Source: FEN-1219 sp039933105 (GTDB lineage Bacteria > Pseudomonadota > Gammaproteobacteria > Steroidobacterales > Rariloculaceae). Taken from it: a DNA stretch of 64,000 nt. Below, in pieces: positions 8,486-16,493 of this stretch. The translations under genes were made by a program, and so were the position numbers. Location: NCBI GenBank assembly GCA_039933105.1, contig JBDTOT010000014.1, forward strand, positions 1-64,000, given 5' to 3'. Under the pieces are notes generated by a model. The model was not told the DNA's origin. It did no database searches and worked only from the letters and a program-made list of their open reading frames with translations. How positions within the stretch are numbered: position 1 is the stretch's first letter; the number at the start of each line of letters is the position of its first letter.

Positions 8486-9526
8486 ATGACGGCGCGTACG
8501 CCCAATGCTCCACGACTCGTCGGCCTCAGCCCCGATGAAGCAGCCGATCTCGCGCGCCGCGCGCTGACGAACATCGCGCGCGAATACCCGAACCATCCGC
8601 AATACCTGCTCGAGAGCGACGCCGACGCGGTGCCGCCGCGTGTCGCGCACCCGGTGTTCTTCGGGTGTTTCGACTGGCACTCGGCCGTGCATTCGCATTG
8701 GCTGCTGCTGCGATTGCTGCGCGTAATGCCCGCTCTCGATTCGCGCGTCGCGATCGAAACTGCACTCATTGCGGCGTTCGAGCCGGCGAAGCTCGCCGTC
8801 GAAACCGAGTACCTGCAGCGGCGGCCGTGGTTCGAGCGACCCTACGGCCTCGCATGGGCCGTGCTGCTGTGCGCGGAAGCCGCGGGCACGCGCTGGGCCA
8901 CGCCCCTCGCCCCGTTCGCGGCCATGGTGCGCGCCAACGTGCTGACATGGCTCAACGCCCTCCGCTACCCCGTGCACTCCGGCACGCACCACCAGACCGC
9001 ATTCGCGCTGACGCTGTTGCACGATGCCGCGAGCGAGCTGCGCGACACCGAACTGCACAACGCCGTGCGCGGGCGAGCGCTTGCGTGCTTCCACGCGGAC
9101 GTACGTGCGCCGCTGCACGTCGAGCCGTCGGGTGAGGATTTTCTGTCGCCGACGTTGATGACGGCCGATCTCATGCGCCGCATGCTGCCGCCCGCGGAAT
9201 TCGGCGCATGGCTCACGGCGTATCTGCCGGACCTGCCGACGCGCCGCGCAGACGATTGGTTGCCGTGCGCGAGCGTGGCCGACGAGACCGACGGCCGCAG
9301 TGTTCACCTGCATGGCCTGAATCTGTCCCGCGCCTGGAATCTCACGAACATCGCCAGCGCGCTGCCCGCCGGCGACGCTCGCGCACCTGCGTTGCGCGCC
9401 GCGGCCGATAGGCACCGCAGCACCGGCCTAAGCGCAACGCTCGCAACGCGCCACTATGCCGGCGATCACTGGCTGCCGTCGTTCGCCGTGTACCTCTCGA
9501 CGGGGCGTTCGGCGCCAGCGACATAA
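8486..9526 (+). CDS. DUF2891 family protein
   Basis: A 346-residue protein with no signal peptide or membrane segment. The strongly conserved block FFGCFDWHSAVHSHW near residue 53 and the later GTHHQTAFAL and HYAGDHWLPSFAVYL segments are typical of the DUF2891 family. That family is predicted to have an all-helical, glycosidase-like toroid fold but has no established biochemical function. It begins 22 bases after the binding-protein gene, so it is probably the last gene of the transporter operon and may act on the imported compound. That link is inferred from position only. Confidence 0.8.
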   Translation: MTARTPNAPRLVGLSPDEAADLARRALTNIAREYPNHPQYLLESDADAVPPRVAHPVFFGCFDWHSAVHSHWLLLRLLRVMPALDSRVAIETALIAAFEPAKLAVETEYLQRRPWFERPYGLAWAVLLCAEAAGTRWATPLAPFAAMVRANVLTWLNALRYPVHSGTHHQTAFALTLLHDAASELRDTELHNAVRGRALACFHADVRAPLHVEPSGEDFLSPTLMTADLMRRMLPPAEFGAWLTAYLPDLPTRRADDWLPCASVADETDGRSVHLHGLNLSRAWNLTNIASALPAGDARAPALRAAADRHRSTGLSATLATRHYAGDHWLPSFAVYLSTGRSAPAT

Positions 9527-9605
9527 CCGGTTCGTCACCCCGGCACTCTTGATTGCGACCGCCGCTTGCGGCCACCATGGGCGCAACGCCGCTGGGGGAT
9601 AAGAC

Positions 9606-10154
9606 GTGCGTACCACTGCCACGAAGCTCGCGTCCTTCGTCACCTTCACGCTCGCCGCTTGCGCAGCACTGCATGTGCCGCAGGCTGCAGCTCAGCCCCG
9701 GAGCGCGGAGCGCTGCACCACGATCGACAACGACGCGGAACGCTTGGCCTGTTACGACCGCGCGTTGCGTCCGGCGGCTGCGCCAGCACCCAGCACCGCG
9801 ATCGCCACCGAAAACCGCGCGACCCGCCCGGCGCGCGAAGTACGCGAATCCACCGTGAGCGCCGCTCCAGCAGCCCCCGCGGCACCCGCCGCCGCTGCGG
9901 CACGCCAAGCTCCCGCCGCCAGCAAAGAGGAGGCCGTGGGCGTCGTGCCAATCGTGATCGTGCAGATCCGCACCCTACCCGGCCGTGCCGCCACCTTCGT
10001 GACCGACACGGGTGACACGTGGGTTCAGACGGATACCCAACGCCAGATGCCGGCCGTGCCGTTCAAGGCAGAGATCAAGGCCGGCTCGATGGGCAGCTCC
10101 TTCCTGGTGCCGGACGACTACGCCCGCTCGTTCCGCGTTCGCCGCGGGCAGTAG
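9606..10154 (+). CDS. exported protein of unknown function with CYD motif
   Basis: A 182-residue protein with a GTG start at 9606 preceded by a G-rich leader (CTGGGGGAT). Residues 1-30 form a signal peptide ending at AQA-like residues (VPQAAAQ). The mature part starts with CTTIDNDAERLACYDRAL, a motif seen in many small exported proteobacterial proteins, including some type VI secretion-associated ones. An Ala/Pro-rich linker follows (about 55-105), then a compact C-terminal domain ending in GDTWVQTD, FKAEIKAGSMGSSFLV and RSFRVRR, which resembles small beta-barrel domains in such proteins. No type VI genes are nearby, so no role is assigned. Its stop lies 3 bases from the stop of the convergent neighbour. 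Confidence 0.7.
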   Translation: MRTTATKLASFVTFTLAACAALHVPQAAAQPRSAERCTTIDNDAERLACYDRALRPAAAPAPSTAIATENRATRPAREVRESTVSAAPAAPAAPAAAAARQAPAASKEEAVGVVPIVIVQIRTLPGRAATFVTDTGDTWVQTDTQRQMPAVPFKAEIKAGSMGSSFLVPDDYARSFRVRRGQ

Positions 10155-10157
10155 CGC

Positions 10158-11231
10158 CTACTTCAGGCGTTGCTCGAGTTTGCCGAGCTCGCGCAGGTCA
10201 CGGTAGTAGCCGTCGGGATCGCAGCTCGCCTGCTCGCTGATGTCGACGCTGTCGTCGCGCGCGGAACCGCGCCGGCGCACGAGCGGCTGCGCGTAGTACG
10301 CGTCGTAGATCGTCATCATGCGGTCGATCGACAGGCGATCCTTCGCAAGCTCATAGCGTTCGACGATGCGCGTGCCCTCGCCCTTCATCGGTAAGCCCGA
10401 GCCGTCGAGCCACCCCGGCAGGAGGTGCGTCGTCTCGATCACGAGCACGTCGCCTTCCCAGTGGCCTACCGAATAGCCGAGCGAAGTGTCCGGCGTGTCC
10501 GCCGGCGGTTGGCGGCCGTCCATCCAGATACGGCGCGAGCTATTCTGCTCAACGTGCAAGAACACGTAGTGAGTGCCGGCGTCGACGATCTCCATGTTGT
10601 AAGGCGCGCCGAACAGCCGTGGCAGCCCCATCGCAAGACAACGCAGCGCCGGGTCCTGGTAGTGCTCCATCGATGCGAACGCTGCGCGGCCTTCCGCCGT
10701 GAACGGCGTGGGTTTCGGCTCGAGGTCGTCCACGGTCACGCGAAACTTGTAGCTGTTGCGCCAGGGTCCGGTGATATCGACGGGGTATGACTTCCGAGCG
10801 TTGCCGTAGCCGAAGGTCTTGCCCGCCGTAACGTGCACCTGGTTCGGATCGGGCTGATTCGCGTCGCCGCGGCCGGTCACGACCTTGCTGCCGTCGGGCC
10901 GCAGCATCGTGCGCACGTATAGCTTCTTAGCACCGCTGCGGCCTACCTGGCCCGCAACCTTCAGCTCGTCGCCGATCTTGATCGTGCTCGGGCTCCAGCC
11001 CAAGGCCATGAGCGCCGTGATGCTCGACGCCTGCAGCTCCCAGTCCTCTTGGACACCGGCCACCGTCGTGTGCAGCCGATACCGGACGTGCGGGTTCGCC
11101 CACCAAACCTGCGTGATCTTGCCGGTGAGCTCCGCCGTTTTGTCGGCCTCGAACTCGGCTGCGAAGGAGTGATGCGCCACGGCCGGCCGCACCAACGCGG
11201 CCGCCACGACGACTAGCCAGACCGCACGCAT
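10158..11231 (-). CDS. exported DUF6152 protein fused to a GHWEGD-family domain
   Basis: A 357-residue protein. The Met at 11231 opens a clear signal peptide (MRAVWLVVVAAALVRPAVA) followed directly by HHSFAAEF, the hallmark start of DUF6152. That domain spans about residues 19-112 (TGKITQVWWANPHVRY, LKVAGQVGRSGAKKLYVRTM). From about 140 onward is a second domain with RCLAMGLPR, RRIWMDGRQPP and YSVGHWEGDVLVIETTHL (GHWEGD at 256-261). The two parts match the separate proteins encoded at 28182-28577 and 27376-28179, so this is a fused version. Both domains are periplasmic and uncharacterised; no enzyme motif is recognised. The leader before the start is G-rich (GGTGGGGGTTCGT). Divergent from the 11379 gene. 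Confidence 0.82.
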   Translation of the reverse strand: MRAVWLVVVAAALVRPAVAHHSFAAEFEADKTAELTGKITQVWWANPHVRYRLHTTVAGVQEDWELQASSITALMALGWSPSTIKIGDELKVAGQVGRSGAKKLYVRTMLRPDGSKVVTGRGDANQPDPNQVHVTAGKTFGYGNARKSYPVDITGPWRNSYKFRVTVDDLEPKPTPFTAEGRAAFASMEHYQDPALRCLAMGLPRLFGAPYNMEIVDAGTHYVFLHVEQNSSRRIWMDGRQPPADTPDTSLGYSVGHWEGDVLVIETTHLLPGWLDGSGLPMKGEGTRIVERYELAKDRLSIDRMMTIYDAYYAQPLVRRRGSARDDSVDISEQASCDPDGYYRDLRELGKLEQRLK

Positions 11232-11378
11232 ACGAACCCCCACCCCCCACGTTGCGCGTAAGCATACGCCGCGGCAGCGACGCTCCGAAACCGGCCCCTT
11301 GCTTTCGCTCGCGCCGCATGGATAGTGGAAGCGACGCTGCAAAACGCGGCGCTCAATAACACGCTGGGGGGATACAGC

Positions 11379-13487
11379 ATGGTCAACCACAGACAAGCGT
11401 TCGCGGCGGCCGGTTTGGCGTTCTCGTTCGCGCTCGTCGCGCCGCACGCGGCGGCGCAAGCCCCCGCCATCGATCGCGACGACATCGGCGGCGTCGTAAT
11501 GGGCCCGGGCGGCCCCGAAGCCGGCGTGTGGGTCATCGCCGAGACGAAGGATCTCGGAACGCGTTACGCGAAGATCGTCGTCACGGACGATCAAGGGCGC
11601 TTTGTGGTGCCCGACCTGCCTGCCGCCCACTACGAGGTGTGGGTCCGCGGCTACGGCCTCGTGGACTCGGCCAAGGTGAAGGCGGATCCCGGCCAGACGC
11701 TGGCGTTGATTGGCAACGCAGCCCCGAGCCCAGCGGCCGCGGCGAAGGTGTACCCCGCCATCTACTGGTATTCGATGATCAAGCTGCCGGAAGCGAGCGA
11801 AGTCAAATCGCTGCCCGGCGGACTGAATCAATACATCGCGTCGATCAAAAATCTGTCGTGCATCGGCTGCCACCAGATCGGCCAGCTCGCGACGCGCACG
11901 CTGCCGCCGGCGTTCGAGAACCTGCCGACCGGGCACGAAGCGTGGGTGCGCCGCATCCAGTCAGGCCAGGCCGGCGGCCAGATGCTGGCTTCGGCCATGA
12001 ATCAGCTCGGCGGTGTGCCCCCCAAGTACTACGGGGACTGGATCGACCGCGTGAAGAAGGGCGAAATCCCGCGCGTCGCGCCGCCGCGACCCCACGGCGT
12101 CGAGCGCAACGTCGTCGCAACGGTGTGGGACTGGGCCACGGACAAGGCCTACATGCACGACTTGAGCGGCACGGATCGTCGCAACCCCACCGTGAACGCG
12201 TACGGCAAGTTGTACGGCGCGCCGGAGCTATCGACGGACGACTTCCCGATCCTGGACCCGAAGACGAACACGGCCAGCTCGTTCCACGCCACCGTGCGCG
12301 ACGCGAACACGCCGACGACGCACAGCACTCCGGCGCTGCAGCCTTCCGCGTACTGGGGCAGCGAAGCCATCTGGGACAGCAAGGCGAACGCCCACAATCC
12401 GATGCTCGATGAGAACGGCCGCGTCTGGTACACGGCCGTGGTGCGCGCGCCAGAGACGCAACCCGCTTTCTGCAAGGCCGGCTCGAGCCACGCTTCCGCG
12501 AAGTTGTTCCCGCTGAATCAATCCGGTCGGCAGGTTGCGGTGTACGAGCCGAAGACGGGCAAGTACACGTACGTGGACACGTGTTACTCGACGCATCACT
12601 TACAGTTCGCCGAAGACGCGAACAACACGCTGTGGACGAGCGGCGGCGGCCCCGTCGTCGGCTGGCTGAATCGCAGAGTGTTCGACGCAACGGGCGACGC
12701 AGAGAAGGCGCAGGGTTGGACCGCGATGGTTCTCGACACGAACGGCAACGGCAAGCGCGACGAAGGCTACACGGAGCCCGGCCAGCCGCTCGACCCGACC
12801 AAAGACGCGCGCATCAACGCACCGTTCTACTCGATCATGGTGAGCCCGGCCGATGGCTCGATCTGGGGTTCCACGTACGGCTACCCCGGCTCCGTCGTGC
12901 GCATCGCGCCCGGCAGCAATCCGCCCGCCACGGCGATCGCCGAAGTGTTCAACGTGCCGATGCCAGGCTTCGGCTCGCGCGGCGCGGACATCGATCGCAA
13001 CGGCGTCGTGTGGGTGTCGCTCGGCAGCGGTCATCTCGGCGCGTTTGACCGGCGCAAATGCAAAGGTCCGCTGAACGGGCCGAAGGCCACGGGCGATCAA
13101 TGCCCCGAAGGGTGGAGCTTCCACAAGTATCCCGGCCCGGGGTTCGCCAACCTGCCCGACCAGAGCGCCGAGTCGAGCTATTACAGCTGGGTCGATCAGC
13201 ACAACACTTCGGGGTTGGGCGCGAACGTGCCGATGTCGACCGCGAATCTGTTCGACGGCGTGCACGCGCTCGTCAACGACGAGTTCGTCACGCTGCGGCT
13301 GCCGTACCCGCTCGGCTTCTACGCGAAGGGCTTCGAAGGCCGCATCGACGACCCGAATGCCGGCTGGAAGGGCCGCGGTCTGTGGGTGCCGAGCGGCGAT
13401 CGCACGCCGTGGCTGAAGGAAGGCGGCAAAGGCACGAAGCCGCTCGTCGTTCACTTCCAGGTGCGGCCGGACCCGCTCGCGAAATAA
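11379..13487 (+). CDS. exported protein with Cna-B/carboxypeptidase regulatory domain, haem c motif and propeller-like region
   Basis: A 702-residue protein. The ATG at 11379 follows a G-rich leader (CTGGGGGGAT) and opens a signal peptide (residues 1-27, ending HAAAQA). Residues 34-112 form a carboxypeptidase-regulatory-like beta-sandwich (IGGVVMGPGGPEAGVWV, DDQGRFVVPDLP). A single c-type haem motif CIGCH lies at 161-165. The large C-terminal region contains repeated patterns such as NGRVWYTAVV, DGSIWGSTYGY and RNGVVWVSLGSG that look like a streptogramin-lyase (Vgb) type beta-propeller. Domain calls are from pattern only. It is likely a periplasmic redox or lyase-type protein; the substrate is unknown. 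It is transcribed divergently from the DUF6152 fusion gene with 147 bases between them. Confidence 0.75.
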   Translation: MVNHRQAFAAAGLAFSFALVAPHAAAQAPAIDRDDIGGVVMGPGGPEAGVWVIAETKDLGTRYAKIVVTDDQGRFVVPDLPAAHYEVWVRGYGLVDSAKVKADPGQTLALIGNAAPSPAAAAKVYPAIYWYSMIKLPEASEVKSLPGGLNQYIASIKNLSCIGCHQIGQLATRTLPPAFENLPTGHEAWVRRIQSGQAGGQMLASAMNQLGGVPPKYYGDWIDRVKKGEIPRVAPPRPHGVERNVVATVWDWATDKAYMHDLSGTDRRNPTVNAYGKLYGAPELSTDDFPILDPKTNTASSFHATVRDANTPTTHSTPALQPSAYWGSEAIWDSKANAHNPMLDENGRVWYTAVVRAPETQPAFCKAGSSHASAKLFPLNQSGRQVAVYEPKTGKYTYVDTCYSTHHLQFAEDANNTLWTSGGGPVVGWLNRRVFDATGDAEKAQGWTAMVLDTNGNGKRDEGYTEPGQPLDPTKDARINAPFYSIMVSPADGSIWGSTYGYPGSVVRIAPGSNPPATAIAEVFNVPMPGFGSRGADIDRNGVVWVSLGSGHLGAFDRRKCKGPLNGPKATGDQCPEGWSFHKYPGPGFANLPDQSAESSYYSWVDQHNTSGLGANVPMSTANLFDGVHALVNDEFVTLRLPYPLGFYAKGFEGRIDDPNAGWKGRGLWVPSGDRTPWLKEGGKGTKPLVVHFQVRPDPLAK

Positions 13488-13598
13488 CGAACGGGCCTCA
13501 CACCGGGCGGCGCGTTTCGGCGGACAATTCCGCATAGCCGCGCCGCGACTTCGCGCCCCAGGGAAGGCTCGTCCGCGAATGCGCAAAAGGAACTTGTC

Positions 13599-13895
13599 AT
13601 GACCTACCTCGTTCTTTGCATCTTCGACCTCAAGGATGCCCGCCGCGAGGACTACAACTACGCGTACATGGATCTCGGCACGGTGGGATTACGGCGCGCG
13701 ATCAAGTCCGACGCCGTGCCCACGTTTCACCTGCCGACGACGGCGGTCATGGGCATGATCGACGGGCGCACCGTCGACGAGGTGCGCACGAACGTGGGCA
13801 AGCAGGTGCAAGGGTTGTTCAAAGCGCGCGGGCTGAAGGCGAATTTCTTCCTCGTCGTCTGCGGGGACTGGGCCTGCGCGGGCGAATCGATGTAA
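13599..13895 (+). CDS. small protein of unknown function
   Basis: A 98-residue protein with a good ribosome site (AAGGAA, 7 bases before the ATG). It has no signal peptide or membrane segment. The pattern begins MTYLVLCIFDLKDA and contains YMDLGTVGLRR, TTAVMGMIDGRTVDEVR and KANFFLVVCGDWACAG. Alternating strands and helices suggest a small alpha/beta fold, but I do not recognise the family. It stands alone between the 11379 gene and the end of the arn operon. Confidence 0.6.
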   Translation: MTYLVLCIFDLKDARREDYNYAYMDLGTVGLRRAIKSDAVPTFHLPTTAVMGMIDGRTVDEVRTNVGKQVQGLFKARGLKANFFLVVCGDWACAGESM

Positions 13896-13965
13896 GTCCG
13901 GGCCACCCTGGAACTTAGCGGCGCCGCGCTTCCGCGGAATCATTTGAGGCACCACAACGGTGCGC

Positions 13966-13987
13966 AAATCCCTCCGCGGAGGGATTT
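13966..13987. terminator. perfect palindrome, possible bidirectional terminator
   Basis: The half-site AAATCCCTCCG is followed directly by its exact reverse complement, giving a 22-base perfect palindrome that extends by one more pair on each side. As RNA it can fold from either strand into a GC-rich stem flanked by A3/T3. It lies between the convergent ends of the 13599 gene and the arn operon, where a shared terminator would be expected. The T-tract is short, so it could also be a protein-binding palindrome. Confidence 0.4.
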
Positions 13988-14032
13988 GGCGGGCGCCCGA
14001 AGTAGCAAGGTGTGTGCCGTCGCGCGCCGCAC

Positions 14033-14443
14033 CTAGCGGCGCTGTTCACCGACGGTCACGAGCGCGACGCCCGCTAAGATCAGCAGCGTGCCGCCGGTGC
14101 GTAACACCGACGCTGGCTCCGCGAGACGCGGCCACAACGCAGCGCCTGCGTACACGAGCACGTACGCGAGACCAAGCAACGGATATGCGTAGCTCAACGG
14201 ATAGCGCACGAGCACCGCCACCCAGCAGAGCAGCGACAAACCATACGCCGTGAGCCCGGCGAACGTCCACGTGAGCGTGGGTGCAACCTCGCTCCACGTT
14301 GCCGCGAGCGGCACCACTCCGCTCGTCGTAAGCGCGTGCAACTCCTGCATGCCAGCCTTCATGCCGAGCTGGCCCGCGGCCGAGAGCACGATCGAGCTTG
14401 CAAGCAGCGTGCGGCCGAGCCAGCGATTCGTATCGGCGCTCAT
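14033..14443 (-). CDS. arnF: ArnF-like subunit of the undecaprenyl-phosphate-aminoarabinose flippase
   Basis: A 136-residue membrane protein with four hydrophobic segments of the small multidrug resistance/EamA fold, and a longer first loop than the enteric protein (128 residues in E. coli). The Met at 14443 overlaps the stop of the preceding gene as ATGA, and longer upstream residues in the open frame are not membrane-like. The motif SAAGQLGMKAGM in the first helix and YPLSYAYPLLGLAYVLVY in the third are typical of ArnE/ArnF-type proteins. With its neighbour it should form the heterodimer that moves undecaprenyl-phosphate-L-Ara4N to the periplasmic side. It is the last gene of the operon. 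E and F are told apart by gene order and length. Confidence 0.8.
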   Translation of the reverse strand: MSADTNRWLGRTLLASSIVLSAAGQLGMKAGMQELHALTTSGVVPLAATWSEVAPTLTWTFAGLTAYGLSLLCWVAVLVRYPLSYAYPLLGLAYVLVYAGAALWPRLAEPASVLRTGGTLLILAGVALVTVGEQRR

Positions 14444-14790
14444 GTGCTCGCCACCAGTGCGATGCCGACGGTGATCAGCGCAACGCCGGCCCAGCGTCGC
14501 GCCGACACGCGCTCGCCAAGCCAGAGGCGGGACGCGGCGACGACGGCGACCGTGCCGACACTCAAGAACGGAAATGCCCGGCTCACGTCCATGCGATACA
14601 ACACCGTGAGCCACAGCGCGGTACCCGCCACGATCGCAACCACGGCGCCGATGAGTTCCGGCGACAGCAACGCGCGCAGCCACTCGCGCGGCGTGCGAGT
14701 GCCTTGCAGACGGCGTGCGGCACCGACCTTCTGCAGGATCTGACTGCTGGCGAGCAGCAGCACGGCGAGCAACAGTAACGCGTTGTTCAT
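14440..14790 (-). CDS. arnE: ArnE-like subunit of the undecaprenyl-phosphate-aminoarabinose flippase
   Basis: A 116-residue protein with four membrane helices, close to the 111 residues of E. coli ArnE. It begins MNNALLLLAVLLLASSQILQ, the small EmrE-like first helix, and carries DVSRAFPFLSVG and WLGERVSARRWAGVALI in the third and fourth helices, as in EamA/SMR proteins. It starts 10 bases after the arnT stop and its own stop overlaps the arnF start. Its place in the arn operon supports the flippase role over drug efflux. Confidence 0.82.
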   Translation of the reverse strand: MNNALLLLAVLLLASSQILQKVGAARRLQGTRTPREWLRALLSPELIGAVVAIVAGTALWLTVLYRMDVSRAFPFLSVGTVAVVAASRLWLGERVSARRWAGVALITVGIALVAST

Positions 14791-14800
14791 TCGTAGATGC

Positions 14801-16480
14801 TCACGTCGCCGGCATCCGCCACACGATCACATTGCCTCGCTGTTCGCGGCGCGCGTTGGGGGGGAGCCACGGTTTCAGGTCGTCCTCTGTCGATTGCACG
14901 CACACGAGCACGACATCGCGCCGGCCGCGATTGGCTTCTAGTAACGCGGCGAACGCGGGGCCGTCGAGCAAGCGCTGCTTGGTCTCTGGATACGACAATC
15001 CGTAGTCGATCTCGCCTGGGCTCGCGACGTAGATATCCGCGCGCTTCAACGCCCACGCTGCGGTGCCGAACAGCGGCGCGTCGGACACGATGACTGCGTC
15101 CGCGCCTGCGGCATAGCGTGCCACGGTACCCGCGGGTGCGAAGTTGTCGAGCGCCTGCTGCGGCAGCGCGAAGTGCAACGGTACGAGTAGCGCGATGCCG
15201 GCGACAAAGATGCCGCCAAACCGAGTGCGCGCCTCGCGGCTCGCCAGCGCCGTAATGCCGCCCGCGGCGCCCGCGAAGAGGCTGCCGACGAACACCGCGA
15301 GCCGCCCTCCCTCACCCGCGCCGAACGGCGCTGCGCCGAACGCGCCGGTTTGCGCCGCGAGCAACAACGCGAGCCCCCCCAAAAACGCGAGCGCGGCCAC
15401 GGCAGCGGCGCAACGCCACGCACGCGCATAGCCCGCGGCGAGATACCGCTCGAGCCCGGCCGCTAACAGGATCGACAGCGGCGCGAAGCACGGCAAGAGG
15501 TAAGTCGCGAGCTTGCCCCTCGACACCGAGAAGAACAGGAACGGCAGCACTGCCCAGACAATCAGGTACAGGACGAAGTCGCGATCGGCGGCGCCGCGTC
15601 GCAAGCCGATCGCCGCCGCCGGCAGCAGCAGGATCCAGGGCCAGCCCGTCACCGGCAAGTACGCGACGTAGTACCAGAACGGCGCCGCGTGTTGCGCATC
15701 GTCAGCCATGAACCTTTGTACGTGCTCCACCCAAAAGAAGTACCGCCAGAAATCCGGCTCGCGCAGATGCACGAGCACGGACCACGGCAATGCGACCGCG
15801 ACGGCGACGGCAATCGGCCACCACGGCGACGTCGCGAGTTCGCGCCAGCGCTTGGTGGTCGCGAGATAGGGCGCGGCGACGATCACCGGGATTGCGAGCG
15901 CCAGAAATCCTTTCACCAGGAACGCCGCGCCGCAGGCGGCGCCGCACGCAATGAGCCCCGCGCGCCGTTCCGTAGACGCTGCACGCAGAGCCACGTAGTA
16001 CGCTGCGAGCGCTGCGGTCAAGAACAGCGCGAGGAAGGCATCGAGCAACGCGAAGGTGCCGACGCCCGCGACCAGGAACGTCGTCAGGAAAATGCCCGTG
16101 GCGAGCACTGCCGTGCGCACACCAAAAAACCGCCGCGCGAGCGCGAACACGATCAGCGCCGCGAGCCCGGTTGCGAGCGCCACGGGCAACCGCAGCGCGA
16201 ACGCGTTGTCGCCGAACGCGGCGAGCGAGAGCGCGTTTAACCAGTGGCCGAGCGCCGGCTTCTCGAAATAACGCACGCCGTTGAAGTGCGGCGAAACCCA
16301 GTCGCCCGACGCGAGCATCTCGCGCGCGATCTCGCCGTAGCGCACTTCGTCCGGACTCGCCAACGGCCGCACCGGCAGCGGCAGCAGATACAACAGCGCG
16401 TAAAGAGCGACGAGCACGATGACGCCACGCTGCGTGGCCGGATCGCGCAGCGCAAGAGGCGAACCTGGCGTTGCCGTCAT
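14801..16480 (-). CDS. arnT: ArnT, 4-amino-4-deoxy-L-arabinose lipid A transferase
   Basis: A 559-residue integral membrane glycosyltransferase (GT83) with about 12 hydrophobic segments. The N-terminal periplasmic loop has the catalytic acidic motif SPDEVRYGEIAREMLASGDW and FNGVRYFEKPALGHWLNA, almost as in E. coli ArnT. Other matching blocks are LLDAFLALF, FLVKGFLALAIPV, and WRYFFWVEHVQRFMADDAQH, the last being very characteristic. FFSVSRGKLATYLLPCFAPL follows in the C-terminal half. It transfers L-Ara4N from undecaprenyl phosphate to lipid A phosphate on the periplasmic face, lowering surface charge and giving resistance to polymyxins and cationic peptides. It starts 13 bases after arnD. Confidence 0.95.
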   Translation of the reverse strand: MTATPGSPLALRDPATQRGVIVLVALYALLYLLPLPVRPLASPDEVRYGEIAREMLASGDWVSPHFNGVRYFEKPALGHWLNALSLAAFGDNAFALRLPVALATGLAALIVFALARRFFGVRTAVLATGIFLTTFLVAGVGTFALLDAFLALFLTAALAAYYVALRAASTERRAGLIACGAACGAAFLVKGFLALAIPVIVAAPYLATTKRWRELATSPWWPIAVAVAVALPWSVLVHLREPDFWRYFFWVEHVQRFMADDAQHAAPFWYYVAYLPVTGWPWILLLPAAAIGLRRGAADRDFVLYLIVWAVLPFLFFSVSRGKLATYLLPCFAPLSILLAAGLERYLAAGYARAWRCAAAVAALAFLGGLALLLAAQTGAFGAAPFGAGEGGRLAVFVGSLFAGAAGGITALASREARTRFGGIFVAGIALLVPLHFALPQQALDNFAPAGTVARYAAGADAVIVSDAPLFGTAAWALKRADIYVASPGEIDYGLSYPETKQRLLDGPAFAALLEANRGRRDVVLVCVQSTEDDLKPWLPPNARREQRGNVIVWRMPAT

Positions 16481-16493
16481 CGTGCGCGCGAAC

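Noticed and set aside
9606..10154. Possible type VI secretion accessory protein, because of the CYD motif.
   Set aside because: The motif is widespread in small exported proteins, and no type VI genes are in the window.
11298..11326. TTGCTT and GATAGT with 16-17 bases between, upstream of the 11379 gene, as a sigma-70 promoter.
   Set aside because: Both hexamers match the consensus poorly and the region is GC-rich; no stronger promoter evidence was found.
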